Assembly: GCA_000934455.1 (NCBI GenBank)
Contig: KN883818.1
Span: 8,102-44,747, forward strand
Source: Apostichopus parvimensis
Taxonomy: Eukaryota > Echinodermata > Holothuroidea > Aspidochirotida > Stichopodidae
DNA: 36,646 nt
Direction of reading: 5' to 3'
Both the position numbers and the translations under genes were made by a program. Shown in pieces: positions 9,530 to 21,010 of this stretch; within the stretch, counting starts at the first letter, position 1; each line of letters opens with the position of its first letter. Under the pieces are notes generated by a model. It had not been told where the DNA came from and ran no database searches. It saw nothing but the letters and a program-made list of their open reading frames with translations.

Positions 9530-12500
9530 GAACATAAGCCGATGTAGCCGACAGTGTCTCTGCTCAGTGTTTTTTTTTATGTCGTTCTTGATTGTCGAGT
9601 TAAACAACAGGAAATTCTCCAGGACAACATAAATCTCACAGAGGGTTATCTTTCCCTCAAGTCTGACCATTCTTAGCATCTTCAGATTCTCTTGTCGTTT
9701 CATGTGTGTCAAAGTTTAGAGAGTTAGTGGCGCAGTCTTAGCTAGGTTGTAGTTTGGACCCTCGTAATGATTAGTTATATGAGTCCCAAAGTAGCTGAGA
9801 ATAATAAGAACTGTTTTCATGCAGACATGCAGTCAGATATATTCTGTAGATGAATTTGAGTTACAGTAACATAATGAAAGACGTCAAAATTACAAATAAT
9901 TCAATGGAAACTGGCTTAGGGATGCACCGAGGGTATGAAGTCACTAATATAATTGATATATATTTTCTTTAATACCGTGCTCCCAAACATCTATATGGTC
10001 TATATGGTCTATATGGCCTTACTGCTTCCAATGTCAATGGCACCCTGTAATGTATAGTAAGTTGACTGAAAAGATCAAATACGGAACATTCGATTGGTAA
10101 AACTTGCAGGTCTTTCGTATAATGTTACCTGTAGATAGATTTATAAATTAATAATATAAGATAAATTAACTGTAGACAATTAATTACAATTAATCACTGT
10201 TGAATTTAATTATCATTGTTTATGTGGTGAATGTAATCAGTGCTTTGAAATCATTTCCGTTTACATATTTTCCAGGATGTATTTTCTTTCGGTTTATGTG
10301 AGTTGTTATATATTTAAGGTATCGGTAGAATATAAATATAAATGCCAAGAGCCAATTAAGTTGACTCGAAAATCAAATTCTTTGTATTACAGAAGAGAAT
10401 TTGTAATTTTTTTAGTCTTATACATCGTGAATGGAAAGATAACAGTATAAATAATTTCCGACCTGCAGGGAAACTAATATATTACTGCATTTGTTCTACG
10501 AGAAGATTTTTTTACTAGTAAATTGTTTCCACCTGTACCCAAAAAACGGGGAAAAAAATGTGGAAAAATGGTGATTGTAAATTACATGGCAAGGTGTGCG
10601 CATAGCTACTTATCAGAATAGCATATTGTGATTTTGCTTACAAAATTAATGCGTGATGGATTACGATACTTTTATTAACGGTAACTTTAATAAATCAACC
10701 TTTACTACAACTTATCCATCCTTTAAAAGATCCATTTAGATATAACTATTCACTTCATGACAATCCAAGTGCTTTATACACCATTTAGTTTAGTCATATG
10801 TAAGGTTTAAATTTACTCTCTCATCTAAATATGGTAGATGGTCAAACGATTGCTATTCATTAAACAGCTTTGAGAAGCATATGTCGTACCATCTATCCAC
10901 CAAGGATTTCCTTAATTTTTTTTTAATTTCACCATCTAAGGTGTCAGTTCTCGATATTTTAGAACATGTTTGAAACTTACAGAGTGAGAGATATAGAGAA
11001 AGACTGTATGCTTACTTTTGGAACTTTTAGTAACTTTAGACCTTTAAAGAAAATTAATCATCTTCAAAATGTCAGAAGACTAGACCATGTTAATAACAGC
11101 ATAATATAAATTATTACAATATCTAAAGAAGTTGTGTTTGTACATAGCTTTCCATTTTGCCATTTTATTGTGTAACCTATATGCTACGTAATATTTAGTA
11201 ATAATTTATTATGTCAGAGGTGAAACGTTAAGTAATATGAACATGTTGTAATTCCACTTCAGTAGTGATGACCTTTCAAAGAAATTACATATTTGGAAAT
11301 ATCAGTGCTATTTATTTTTTTCATAACACGCATTTTATTATTAATAACAATGACTTAAGAAATCATGCTGCTGTATATAGCTTTGTTTTTGAAACATTTT
11401 CCTTGTCTAACTCATCTCAATATTTTGGAATATTTAGAATGATAGATGGGAGGGTTGGGCTGCTTTTGAAAGCTTTAGTTAGTTTAGCCAGTAACAATTG
11501 CACTTCGTATCATTCGTTTTAATGTAAAGATATTATAATTAATAACAGAAACGAACGAAATTGTGGCACTGTTTACAGTTTAAATGAAAGCAGTAAGCCA
11601 TGCTCTGCAAAAAAATAAATAAATAAATAAATAAAAAAGTATCGCTACGAATGGTATTAATCCCAGTATTAATTTGAATAAGGCTTACATTTGTATATAT
11701 CATGTTATGATTTAACTTAGCACTTGTCAATACTTTTAAGTAATTTGGAACGTCTTAGGGAGGTTACATCTATTTTTGGAACAATCGTTTTCGTCAGTTA
11801 CAATTCCGACCTAATATAGAAAATGTGTCAAAGGAATGAAAAGATGAATATTCCAGTACATTATTTATTATTCGATTTACTTGCAAGGTATTATATAATT
11901 AATAACATATAGCAAAGAATGCTGTGCTTCTCTTTATAGCGTTTTAAACGCATCCCCGGAAACAGTAGCGACATTAAAAATATACAATAATGTTTTGAAT
12001 ATATCGAGATTTTCAGCGCATTTTTTTAATTTTATTAAATGTCTACTATAGTTACAGTACGTAGAGCTGTTTCCTTTTTCTTTTTCTTTTTAAGGTCGAG
12101 CAAGATATTAATTTCAAAAGTTCCAGAGTGCTTGATATATCTTTGGTTTAATGAATTTACATTGTGATCAATTAAATAACTGCAAAGACATTTTGCAAGA
12201 CTTGTTTTTCAATGTCAGCACTTTGTAATATGTTGTAAGTTAGTAATAACTATTACAAGGAATCAATTGTAGCGCATGTCTCAGTGAACTTGACAATACA
12301 CTTGCTAAAATTATCAGTATTAATGTATTAAAAGAGCTAACTATCGAAATAAGTACCGTACTTTCTTTATAGTAAAGTAATAAATATATTGAATGTTGGA
12401 GTGGACATGATAGCCTTCATGTAAAAGCTGCATTTTGCGTTTATACTTTCATTTATACAAACTTGTTGTAACTTATGATACCATTTAAGCTATGGTCCCG

Positions 12501-13866
12501 AGTGTCTGGAGATCATTTCTAGTAAAATTACTGGAAAATGTTTTTCAGTTTTAGATCAAAACTATACTTACCAGCATTTGCCACTTCCGTAATGATTCCA
12601 AATTTGGGGTAGTAATGGAGCCAATACAAGGCAAGGCAACATAAAGCCGTTTTATTTCATAGATCTAACAAGGCGAACTGCTCAGAATGGTGGAAGTTAG
12701 AATATTTCGTAAAATGCAGCTTTCATGAAAATGTAGTATACTTAGACCCGTTGCCAGGCATTTGAGTTAAAGGGTCACCAACAATTTAAGGAAAGGAGCA
12801 CAAATACCCATGTCCGGTAACTTGTGAAGTAGTTTGTAACAGAGGGGAGAGAGCTGGGGGAGAGCTCGTAACAGAGGGGAGAGAGCCGAGGAGAGTGCAC
12901 ATCCATGTACCCCGGCCTCGCTACGGGTCGGAGTATACGTAGTAACTTTAAAAGGTTAACTTATGTTGTCAGTGTACCAAATTAAGTACTATATCTTGTT
13001 CACGATCTAAAAATGTGCTTTAGAATACATTAAAATGATTTAAACGAATCGAACCGTACTGCGTACTTCATATTTTTCGTTTCTATGTTTTTTTCTATTA
13101 TGAAATACAAATATTTGGGAGGTAGTGTCACTATTTCGAGTAGACTATGTTGGAAACATTCCAAATGTTTTCCATACCATAATTTCTGTTATAATAAACT
13201 TTGTGACAATCTGGTTGCTATGGCAGGTAATTACAATGAAACCATATTTCACAAATTTTGTACAGAACGTAGTCAATTACATTTGCAAATAACGTCCTTG
13301 CTTCTCGATAATACGGTGTTTTAGCACCACGAAGAATATTGCCACAATGTGAAAATATTGTGACGTATAGATTCATAGTTTTTCGTTACATCAGAACCAT
13401 GATGTTGACAAACTGAAACGGGTGTAATGGAGAGGGTTTTCCCTTGGCCGAGCGAGCTTTATATTTCCTTATTTAATCAGAAATATGAACCACTTCATGA
13501 CTAGCTGACTATACAGATAACAGTTTGCTGAGGCAAATCCTGGATGTGGTATGCTCTCTAGAAGGGTGTTTGAGCGGCAGGCGTGGATCCAGGGGTGTGA
13601 CTGGTGAATATTACACCCCGTTTCTGTCACAGTTTATATTTGTTCTAAAATTGCTGCAAACAACTAAGTTTGCAACCAACTCTACAATTCACCAAGCGGC
13701 CATACATCTGTAGTAGAGACGAGCTGTAGAATATAATTAGAAATGAATTTTCAAACATTACTCAGCTGATCTTGGTTTAGTTGACGTCTTACTGAGACAC
13801 CGGTCGATGTTTTCATTAGACGACACCCTTAGGAGAGCTTGTTAGACGCCGGACCCCCCCCCCTAC
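9530..13866. other. Long AT-rich intergenic region
   Basis: No supported gene lies in these 4.3 kb. Local features are three TCTATATGG units at about 9,989-10,016, an (AAAT)n run at 11,608-11,636, an inverted-repeat pair at 12,416 and 12,729, and a short GAGAGAGC-type duplication near 12,840-12,895. A CAGGCGTGGATCCAGG sequence at 13,577 resembles a transposon end but has no partner. Confidence 0.45.
12416..12729. mobile_element. Possible 314-bp MITE with ~23-bp inverted ends
   Basis: Left end 12416-12439 and right end 12708-12729 are inverted copies (TTCATGTAAAAGCTGC against TTCATGAAAGCTGC) with one indel and one mismatch. I found no clear target-site duplication. Confidence 0.35.
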
Positions 13867-13874
13867 CTACACAC
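13867..13874. repeat. 8-bp target-site duplication CTACACAC, left
   Basis: Exact match to 15660-15667, adjoining the outer left terminal repeat. Confidence 0.8.
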
Positions 13875-14560
13875 CAGTGGCGTAGCCAGGATTTTTTTCA
13901 GTGGGGGTGCCGGGGGGCTTGACCATTTCCTGGGAGTGCGTCTTGTTACTATCTGAGCGGAGCGCCACCGTGGGTTGGCGCGCAGCGCACCCAAAGTTTT
14001 AGCTACAAAGGCCTCCTAGATCGTTGGAAATGACACTTCCCAGGCCCTGTAAGCTGCTCTAAAGTTTTCTCAACATCCTTTATTTTGAGATCCCATGTCT
14101 TGATATGGTCATGAAATAGTTTAGTGAAATAGAAAAATTAAACGGTCTGGTAAGTTACTTGAAATATCATGACATATCTTTTGTGAGTTTGACACCGACA
14201 TTGATATTTTCGACAACTTATCTGCAAATTGCGCGTGGAAAATAAGAAAAGATTGACTGGGCTTTCAGCCAAGTAACATACTGAAATGACCGAACTATAT
14301 GTCAAACTGACATCAAAGACTGCGTCTGAAATATTATTAGGGTGATAGACTGATTGGGCGGTAGTTCTCAGCATAGTGTTGTCTCCTATCTTGAAAACTT
14401 GGTTTTGAGCGGTTTTAAGAGCATCAGGGTACGTCCCAGAAGTGAAAACCCGATTGAAAATGTAACAGAGTATATCGAGGCAATGACGAGAGCAATAATA
14501 TAAGAAACCTGTATGATGTTAGCATTTTTTACCTTTTAACATCTTCTTCGGCATCCAGTA

Positions 14561-14568
14561 CCTGGAAA
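14561..14568. repeat. 8-bp target-site duplication CCTGGAAA, left
   Basis: Exact match to 15362-15369. Confidence 0.85.
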
Positions 14569-15361
14569 CAGCGACGTAGCCAGGAATTTGAAAGGGGGAG
14601 GGGGCACTTTTTGCGATTGATATGCGATTGAGATATTTTTGAACAATTGAAGGTCCTTAGATGCGATCTGGTGCAATGTTTTGCCAGTTTTATCACTATC
14701 ATATGATATCATAGGATCAGCAGATTTTGTTTCCTGTTTGAATTCTTTTACATGTTCTTTTACATAATATATCAGAAAGACAAACATAGTGCTCTTTTAC
14801 AATTTTTCCAGTAAGATGATTCTTGTTTATTGTCCAATGTCTGGACTTTAATACATTTGACGAACTTAACTGATGGACAATATAAACTTTCATATTTTGT
14901 AAGACAGCCAGATGTGCAGTGGCCTAAAAACAAATATCTTTATCGCAGTGTATTAGCAGTGTAATAATTATTTATAGGAAGTGCGTATCACGTACGATTG
15001 CTAGCTTAGCTTCATAACATGCAGTTCGTACAGCAACTTATGACGAATCATAGAAAGGATGAGAACGAACGTTGTCAACATCGTTGTGCATACGGTTCGT
15101 GACACTCCATCGAGTGCGGTTAGGTAGGCAATATGTATTACGCAGTGGCCAACTGTAGGCTTGTAAAAGGCTATAAGCTAAATTTAGCTAATTGCAGCTG
15201 CCAAACTAAGTAAGTAGTTGAATCAGTAGGCCTGAATGTTACTACGATTATAATCGAGTTAACGGAGCTGACGAGTATTCAAGATCAACAGATTTTAAAC
15301 ATTTAATTCGACACTGAAAAGGGGGGAGCAGTCGCTCCCCCTCCCCCTGGCTACGTCCCTG
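14569..15361. mobile_element. hAT-like transposon, inner element of a nested pair
   Basis: The 793-bp element begins CAGCGACGTAGCCAGG and ends CCTGGCTACGTCCCTG (one mismatch across 16 bp). Exact 8-bp duplications CCTGGAAA lie at 14561-14568 and 15362-15369. G-rich and C-rich runs sit just inside the two ends. There is no coding capacity. It must have inserted after the outer element, because it interrupts it. Confidence 0.85.
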
Positions 15362-15369
15362 CCTGGAAA
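15362..15369. repeat. 8-bp target-site duplication CCTGGAAA, right
   Basis: Exact match to 14561-14568. Confidence 0.85.
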
Positions 15370-15420
15370 ACACCTTTCTATAAGGGTATAGTATAGCTCA
15401 CTAGCTTGTTTGATCAGTTA

Positions 15421-15514
15421 ATGCGCACTGGTTACAAGATTAGTATATATTTGTATGTTAGGGATTAGGGTTAGTGTTAACCAATTAGGGAAATTCTTGT
15501 AAACCAGTGCGTAT
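15421..15514. repeat. Inverted repeat inside the outer hAT-like element
   Basis: ATGCGCACTGGTTACAAGA at 15421-15439 pairs with 15495-15514 with one mismatch and one bulge, giving a ~19-bp stem and a 55-base loop. Confidence 0.65.
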
Positions 15515-15659
15515 TGACCCTTTTCTTTCTGTGGAGACACTACATGTAATTTTTTATCGACACCCAAAATCCCAGTGGGAAGGCGACTGGGGGGTCGACA
15601 AGCTTTCATGGGCTGTCGCCCCCCCCCCGCCCACCCCCTCCCCCTTGGCTACACCACTG

Positions 15660-15667
15660 CTACACAC
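15660..15667. repeat. 8-bp target-site duplication CTACACAC, right
   Basis: Exact match to 13867-13874, adjoining the outer right terminal repeat. It runs into a short CA repeat, so part of the match could be low complexity. Confidence 0.75.
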
Positions 15668-17189
15668 ACACTCATGGTCCTGTGACCTAGGGAGTATCTG
15701 ATGAACCCTCCACTCTTAAACTCGTAGGCCGAGGGTCCGTTCTGCACGGATGAGATTAGCGCGCCTCCTGCACCAGTAGTTTAGTAGACTGAGTAGAACA
15801 TGCGTGTTACATTTTAATGGCTTTCATTGCTTAATCTTGTTTTGTGTACTCCGTCTTATAATTTACCATGAAGATTACAGGAGAATACTGTGCGTTGTAG
15901 TCATTTGATGCGCTTGTGTGTTGTATCCTTGTAAAAGCAGAAACTGAAATCAGCTTAGCATGATGTAATTTTTCTCGAAGATGCGTTATACAAGCACATG
16001 CCAGATTTTAAATGATATGCTACACTCTAAATAGGTACATCGACTGCAAATGTATACTGGCTACACGAGAAAGACCAGAAGATTGCGGAGTGTTTTCAAG
16101 ACTACTTATCGGGGAAACGGGATGAGTTGAGATGTTCCCCTCTGCAGGCAAGGTTAATATAGATGAACAAAGACTCAGATAACTGAATAATATCAGCCTA
16201 GTAGACACAAAATTAATCAATATGCGAAAATCAATCATGAACGAAAGGACCTGAGCACTGGGTACGAAACCTAACATCACCATTGTCAAACGACACCAAC
16301 AGATATGCCCAAGATCCTGAATCAACTGGAGTGTATAGACAGCAGCTCAAAATGACGATTTGCACACATTGTAAAACGGTCAGATTCAGTAGAACACCAG
16401 TTAGCACATTTGTTATAATGCAAAATACAACATTTGTTTCTTATTGCTTTACAACGTGACCAGAAAGTTGATAGTTCCTCCTACGCTCCTATAAATAGTT
16501 CCATTCCAGGTGGTAATCCGAGTACTACAGTGGCGTGTACATGATTTCAAAAATGGTGAGGGAGGGGAATTCAAAGTCCTCACGACTGATTAAAGTAGAC
16601 GGCCGAACTTTTGTGCGAATAAAGCATTTTATAAGGGGTGAGCTGCCCTCGAGTCATTTAAGCCGGTTAGTAGCCTACTTTGCATGAAGTAACACAAGTA
16701 CGGTTAGATTTCTTATACGGATATCCAAGATCAAGTGGTCCGAATAATCCAGGTTCTCTTACATAAACTTGTCAGGAAGCATACAACCACATAAAAATGA
16801 CAAAACAAGTCGTTAGTTCAGATCAAAACATTCCTGATCTCATATTGCAATTTTAAATCATTCATCATATTCATGCAAACGCCCAAGAAGATCCACTTCA
16901 AACAATTTTTCTGATGTGATCCGAAAGATAGAAGCATTACAATACCCACCTTACAGATCAAGAATGATGAATTATTCTTCATTCTGCTCTGTATTTTTCC
17001 ACTTATCCATTCTTCATTACGAACTTGAAATTTACAAAACTGAATAGTTTAACAAAACACTGTAAAAAACAGTCATAACAGATTTAACAAGATGTGACCT
17101 ACAAATGTATGAAAAAATCTTGATAAAATATAAAGATTGTCCTAGAAAGAATAAAACAGCAATTAACGGGTAGATTATATTTATATGTA
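15668..17189. other. Intergenic stretch, nothing supported
   Basis: A 101-codon open frame on the - strand (16,020-16,325) has no recognisable motif. I see no gene, RNA or clear repeat otherwise. Confidence 0.4.
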
Positions 17190-17400
17190 ACCAGTGGTCG
17201 AGTGGTTAAAAGTGGCATTAGAAGCAATGAAAGCTAGCATCTGGGAGGTCGTGGGTTCTATCCCTGGCCAAAAATCCAAAATGATCTAAACTGTTCATCT
17301 CTCCTAAGACTATGAAAACATGTGTAATGAATTTCATATTCAGTTCAAGTGTGCATAATTCCGTCTGATGCCATGGTTTAAAACAACATAGACATTAATC
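17190..17400 (+). mobile_element. tRNA-derived SINE, degenerate
   Basis: An A-box-like GTGGTCGAGTGG at 17194-17205 and a B-box-like GGGTTCTATCCC at 17252-17263 have tRNA spacing, with GAAGCAATG and GCTAGCA between them. The same intervening words occur in the element at 32.6 kb, so both belong to one family. The acceptor arms do not pair, so this is not a tRNA gene. The 3' limit is a guess. Confidence 0.5.
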
Positions 17401-17454
17401 ACTTCACATAAATTACATTGCTTTCTTTCTGATCATTTAAGTCAAGCATGATTG

Positions 17455-17809
17455 AACGGCCTGTTCATTCATACTGAGTAAAGATTCCTAAATCCTATTG
17501 GTCCATTCAGGTCAGCTGACCGTGGTTAATCCTGTGAGTAACGCACGGTAAAATTACGGGGCATCACTTTAATAAATCTTTGGTTATATGTAACCAAAAA
17601 TGTTTTGTTTTATGATTTTTCCCCCACACAAATGGTAGTGTATGAATGAACGGGGTTAATGAACGGTCTAGCGTGCGTTACTCACATGATTAATGGTGTT
17701 AATGCTATCGCTGGATGCACTCGGGCTCCGCCCTCGTGCATCGCTTGTATTATCCCCCGATCGTGCATTATTCCTGTGAGTATCGCACGCTAGACCGTTG
17801 ATTAACCCC
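17455..17809. repeat. Complex foldback (inverted-repeat) element
   Basis: Arms 17652-17694 and 17767-17809 are inverted copies matching at about 39 of 43 bases, with a 72-base loop. The loop contains a smaller hairpin GATGCAC...GTGCATC around CTCGGGCTCCGCCCTC. A further partial arm lies at 17,524-17,548 (TTAATCCTGTGAGTAACGCA). A second inverted pair, GTTCATTCATAC, lies at ~17,465 and ~17,640. It looks like a foldback MITE. On the - strand it starts 11 bases after the stop of the distal SDR terminal exon, so it would lie in that exon's 3' UTR. Confidence 0.7.
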
Positions 17810-17820
17810 TTATTGCCAAA

Positions 17821-17931
17821 TCATTGCGACTTTTGCTGCTTCTTTTTCAGAGCGTACTTCCGAAGCCCCTGATGCATGGAAAGCTGTACATAGTCGCTGA
17901 TTACCTGCGGAACAAAACTAACCACGGCGCC
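17821..17931 (-). CDS. HSD17B12-like: SDR gene, second (distal) terminal exon
   Basis: On the - strand an excellent acceptor (TTATTTTTCTCCCCTCAG) is followed by 36 codons and TGA, entering in phase 0. The peptide opens GAVVSFVPQVISDYVQ and ends in a lysine-rich tail ALKKKQQKSQ. It shares G.V....P...SD[YF]V with the exon at 21283-21399, and the two have nearly equal length (36 and 38 residues). C-terminal segments of this length with basic tails are usual for HSD17B12-type enzymes. It could be an alternative last exon of the same gene, or the remnant of a tandem gene copy. No other SDR exons were found between the two, which favours the first reading. Confidence 0.6.
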   Translation of the reverse strand, partial: GAVVSFVPQVISDYVQLSMHQGLRKYALKKKQQKSQ

Positions 17932-17999
17932 CTGAGGGGAGAAAAATAAACGTTAGTTAAAGATAGTACGATAACATCTTAAAAACAAGGATAATTACA

Positions 18000-18799
18000 G
18001 TTGTTTTTGTCTCTTGCTGGGTGTCAATTCTCTTGATAGTGAGTCTTCGTGGCACTTGACTATTGATCCAAGGTAAGGAAAACATAATTATACTTGTTTA
18101 GCAATTTGGATTAAATGATCAGAATTTACAAGCAATTACTGAGGATTAGTCATATGCAGAGTGCCATAACTCACAGACAGTAATTATAACCAGAAAGCCA
18201 GCAGACTTAGTGATTCCTTACCTTATAAATGTATACTGTATATTGAATCACGTGATTGAAAGAGCAACTGAGGAAAATGTGTCCTAAAGTCAATAACCAG
18301 AACATCATACCAGAAAACTTTGACATTGCAACGGTATTATCCTTCAGAATGTTAAATTACAGATAACAGTCATTAGTGACAATGGACACCCTCTCAGCCA
18401 CTTAAAACAGGAACGGTCAAATCCTATGACAGTTAATGACAAAGAAAAGCCATTCATCATAGAAATAATTATATTTGCAAGGTTTCCAGATTTTGACCTG
18501 TTGAATTCAAATGACCTATTGGACGATATATGTCACTACATGTACTTGTTGTAGTAACAACCATTTACAATGTCATAACAACAATTGCTATCAATTACGA
18601 TCTGACCAATTATGTGCTTTCTGTTCACCAAGTCCTTGCACAAAATGTCATGCTGAAACCCAAAGCTTATTACTGGCTACTCCCTAAGAAGAAAAGTTTT
18701 CAGGGATTGAATTTGTGCTAACCTTAATCAACCATTGACTTGAAGCAAATCAGCAGTTTCAACTTGAAACAAAATTATCCAGCTACAGTGATTTTCAAG
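18000..18799. other. Spacer upstream of the distal terminal exon (- strand)
   Basis: AT-rich sequence. A 63-codon + strand frame at 18,530 has no recognisable features. No exon or repeat is evident. Confidence 0.4.
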
Positions 18800-19243
18800 T
18801 TTCATGAAAAACACTACAGTTCGTCTACTTAACAGATATCACAGATATCACAGACAACTGTGATATAGACTCTGTATCCATCAGTTCAGAAGAGGACTTA
18901 ATTCTTAGATATAATTAACCCTTTATCTGTTTCTGATTCCTTGCCGAAGGCAGAAGGAATATATGCGATGGTGATGGCGTGTGTATGCAGCGTGTGTGTG
19001 ACACTTGCTCGTAAACACTCTAACTTCAGAAGGATAACTGGACATTTCATATTTGGTATGTAGATTCCCCCTAAGATAGAAGTGGTTTGGGATTGTTGTT
19101 AGTATTGGTCAAAGGTCATCTGCAACAGCACGGGTCAAAGTCTGAGGACATTGTTCACACAGTATTATAAGTTTCAGGAAGTTTAAACTAAGTGTGTAGC
19201 CTGCCGTTTGTGAAGTAGACGAACTGTAGTGTATTTCATGAAA
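18800..19243. mobile_element. 444-bp MITE-like element with 31-bp terminal inverted repeats
   Basis: 18800-18830 and 19213-19243 are inverted copies differing at one of 31 positions (core AAGTAGACGAACTGTAGTGT). A short hairpin ATATCACAG...CTGTGATAT lies just inside the left end. The middle carries CCTTGCCGAAGGCAGAAGG and a GT-rich stretch. No target-site duplication is obvious and nothing is encoded. Confidence 0.65.
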
Positions 19244-19629
19244 CCCCTTTGATCATTCAGTTAGTACAATCTGTTTCAAGATATCTCCATTTGAACTTTA
19301 CAAGTGTGATTTCAAACGCCCAAAACTTATGAGGACATTACATGTAATGGGGACATTACATGAAAGGTTTGGACAGACTTAATTATAAAAGGTTTGATTT
19401 AAAATCAGACTATTTCAAGGAAAGAAGAAACATGTGTAATACTTTTAATTTATTTTATCATTGTAGGCTCTTCAGTTACATGCAGCAATATTTCATGAGT
19501 GACTGGGCATATAAATAGTAAAAATAACTTTAAAATATATAAACATGGCTATTTCAGGGCATAGTTCGTAACTTCAAAAACAGGATAAAAAACATCAGTG
19601 TCCAACATGTAAAAAGTCCACCGGAGGTA
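19244..19629. other. Spacer, nothing supported
   Basis: AT-rich sequence with a short direct repeat GGGGACATTACATG near 19,333-19,360 and no gene. Confidence 0.4.
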
Positions 19630-20150
19630 ACTTACCACAGATGAGGCGGGCAAACATGTTAGTAGCCAACAATAACATTTCCTACATATTTCAGACATAT
19701 TCTGACTAGTTTACTAGTAAAAATTAGAAATTCATGAAAGTTCTCTTTAGGCAACACCAAGACAAACTTTCATCAATTTCACGAAGTTGTATAATTTGAA
19801 ACATGTGACAAGATTTTTACAAAGATAAATTTTACAAAGCTGAGGCAAGTATATGTTAGTAGTCATTACTAACATTTAATTCCCTCCATATTTCAGAATG
19901 TAATCAAAATGTTCTGACTATTTTACTAGTGAAATGCAAATTCAATAAAACTCGTCTGAGCAACTTTTCATATCAGAATTTAATATGTATTACAGAGAGA
20001 GTTGCATGGCTAAGTATCACCAAGAAAAAGATGAGGCAGCAGGTGGTAACATTCTCTTCACATTTCAGAAAGTGAACAAAATGTTCTGACTACTTTATTA
20101 TTGAATTTAATAAAAATTAATAACAGTTCTCCAGGCCACCTTTAACATCA
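19630..20150 (+). repeat. Decayed tandem repeat, three ~190-bp units
   Basis: Three units share, in order, GATGAGGC, TAGTAG..AACATT, CATATTTCAGA, TTCTGACTA, TTTACTAGT and a GTTCT..GCAAC block. Unit starts are near 19,640, 19,838 and 20,030. Divergence is high, so the array is old. Confidence 0.65.
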
Positions 20151-20584
20151 GGTTCTGATGGGTAAATACTACAGAGCCAGTCAGTCATTTGTTACAGGAA
20201 ATAATATTAATATCAAGAAATTGTATCAAAATCAACTCAATACACAGCTTTTCTTTTATGTCCTTCCAATGTGGTGTTCTTAATTTAAAAGAACATTCAG
20301 AAGGCACTATTATGTCGTATGAAAAGCAACCGAAATAGAATTTGTTTTCTTATGTGAAATTAAACTGATGTATAAGTTTACACTTGAGGTTTAAAAATGT
20401 GACAGTTTGTTGCTTTCAATCGTCAAAATCATCCAAAGGGTTTTTCTTGTTGCTTCAGAGAAGGAGCACCCAAGGATGTTGTCCACGATCAATGATCCTT
20501 GACAATATGCAATGTATACCAGGTATGTGGCTTGTGTCCATAAAATATATGTGATTGTTTTTGGTATCCATTGTAAAATAACAA

Positions 20585-21010
20585 TGACTTACTGTGTGCT
20601 AAACTTGGAAGTCCAGTCATTTTGGTAGGTTTGAAGTCTTACATATTCCTTTTGATTTTAGTCTTAATTGTTAAAGACTGACTAATTGACTTGTGCTAAA
20701 CTTGAAAGTCCAGTGATATACATTGATAAGTTAAAATCTTTTGATTTCATTAAAAAAAAATGCATTGCTTGTTAAAGACGGACTTGCTGTTGGTGTGCCA
20801 AACTTGACATTTTGAATGGTTAAAGTCCTATGCTTTCATGACCACATAGGTGTTGCAGTTTTAAAATTGACTCACTGTGTTACTCAATGTGCTAAAGTTG
20901 AGAGCCCAGAAACTTCAACAGGTTGAAGTGTTATCGTTTCAAATTAATTATTTTGTTTCTTGTCAAAGAAAACAAAATTACTTAGAATCTGTGTGCTAAA
21001 CATGACATTC
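20585..21010 (+). repeat. Decayed tandem repeat, about five ~99-bp units
   Basis: The word TGTGCTAAACTTGAAAGTCCAG recurs in diverged form at about 20,594, 20,692, 20,793, 20,888 and 20,991. Each occurrence is followed at similar distances by AAGTCTT and TTGATTTCA-like words. Spacings are about 97, 101, 95 and 103 bp. Confidence 0.7.

Larger units (their letters stand above)
13875..15659. mobile_element. hAT-like transposon, outer element of a nested pair
   Basis: The left end CAGTGGCGTAGCCAGG and right end CCTTGGCTACACCACTG are imperfect inverted repeats. Both are flanked by the exact 8-bp duplication CTACACAC (13867-13874, 15660-15667). Eight-bp duplications and CAG-type ends are typical of hAT transposons. 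A second complete element is inserted at 14569, so the outer element would be about 984 bp without it. The left part (13,930-14,050) matches, in reverse, the internal segment of the elements at 1.8-5.3 kb. No transposase is visible. Confidence 0.8.

Noticed and set aside
12572..12660. Possible - strand exon reading WLHYYPKFGIITEVANAG before a GTAAGT donor
   Set aside because: The peptide looks protein-like and the donor is strong, but there is no start codon, clear acceptor or partner exon, and it lies inside a possible MITE.
13577..13862. Another transposon starting CAGGCGTGGATCCAGG
   Set aside because: No matching right end or target-site duplication was found.
16020..16325. 101-codon - strand frame with LGHICWC, slightly like a retroelement reverse-transcriptase tail
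   Set aside because: There are no catalytic motifs and the other frames are broken; the likeness is too weak to call.
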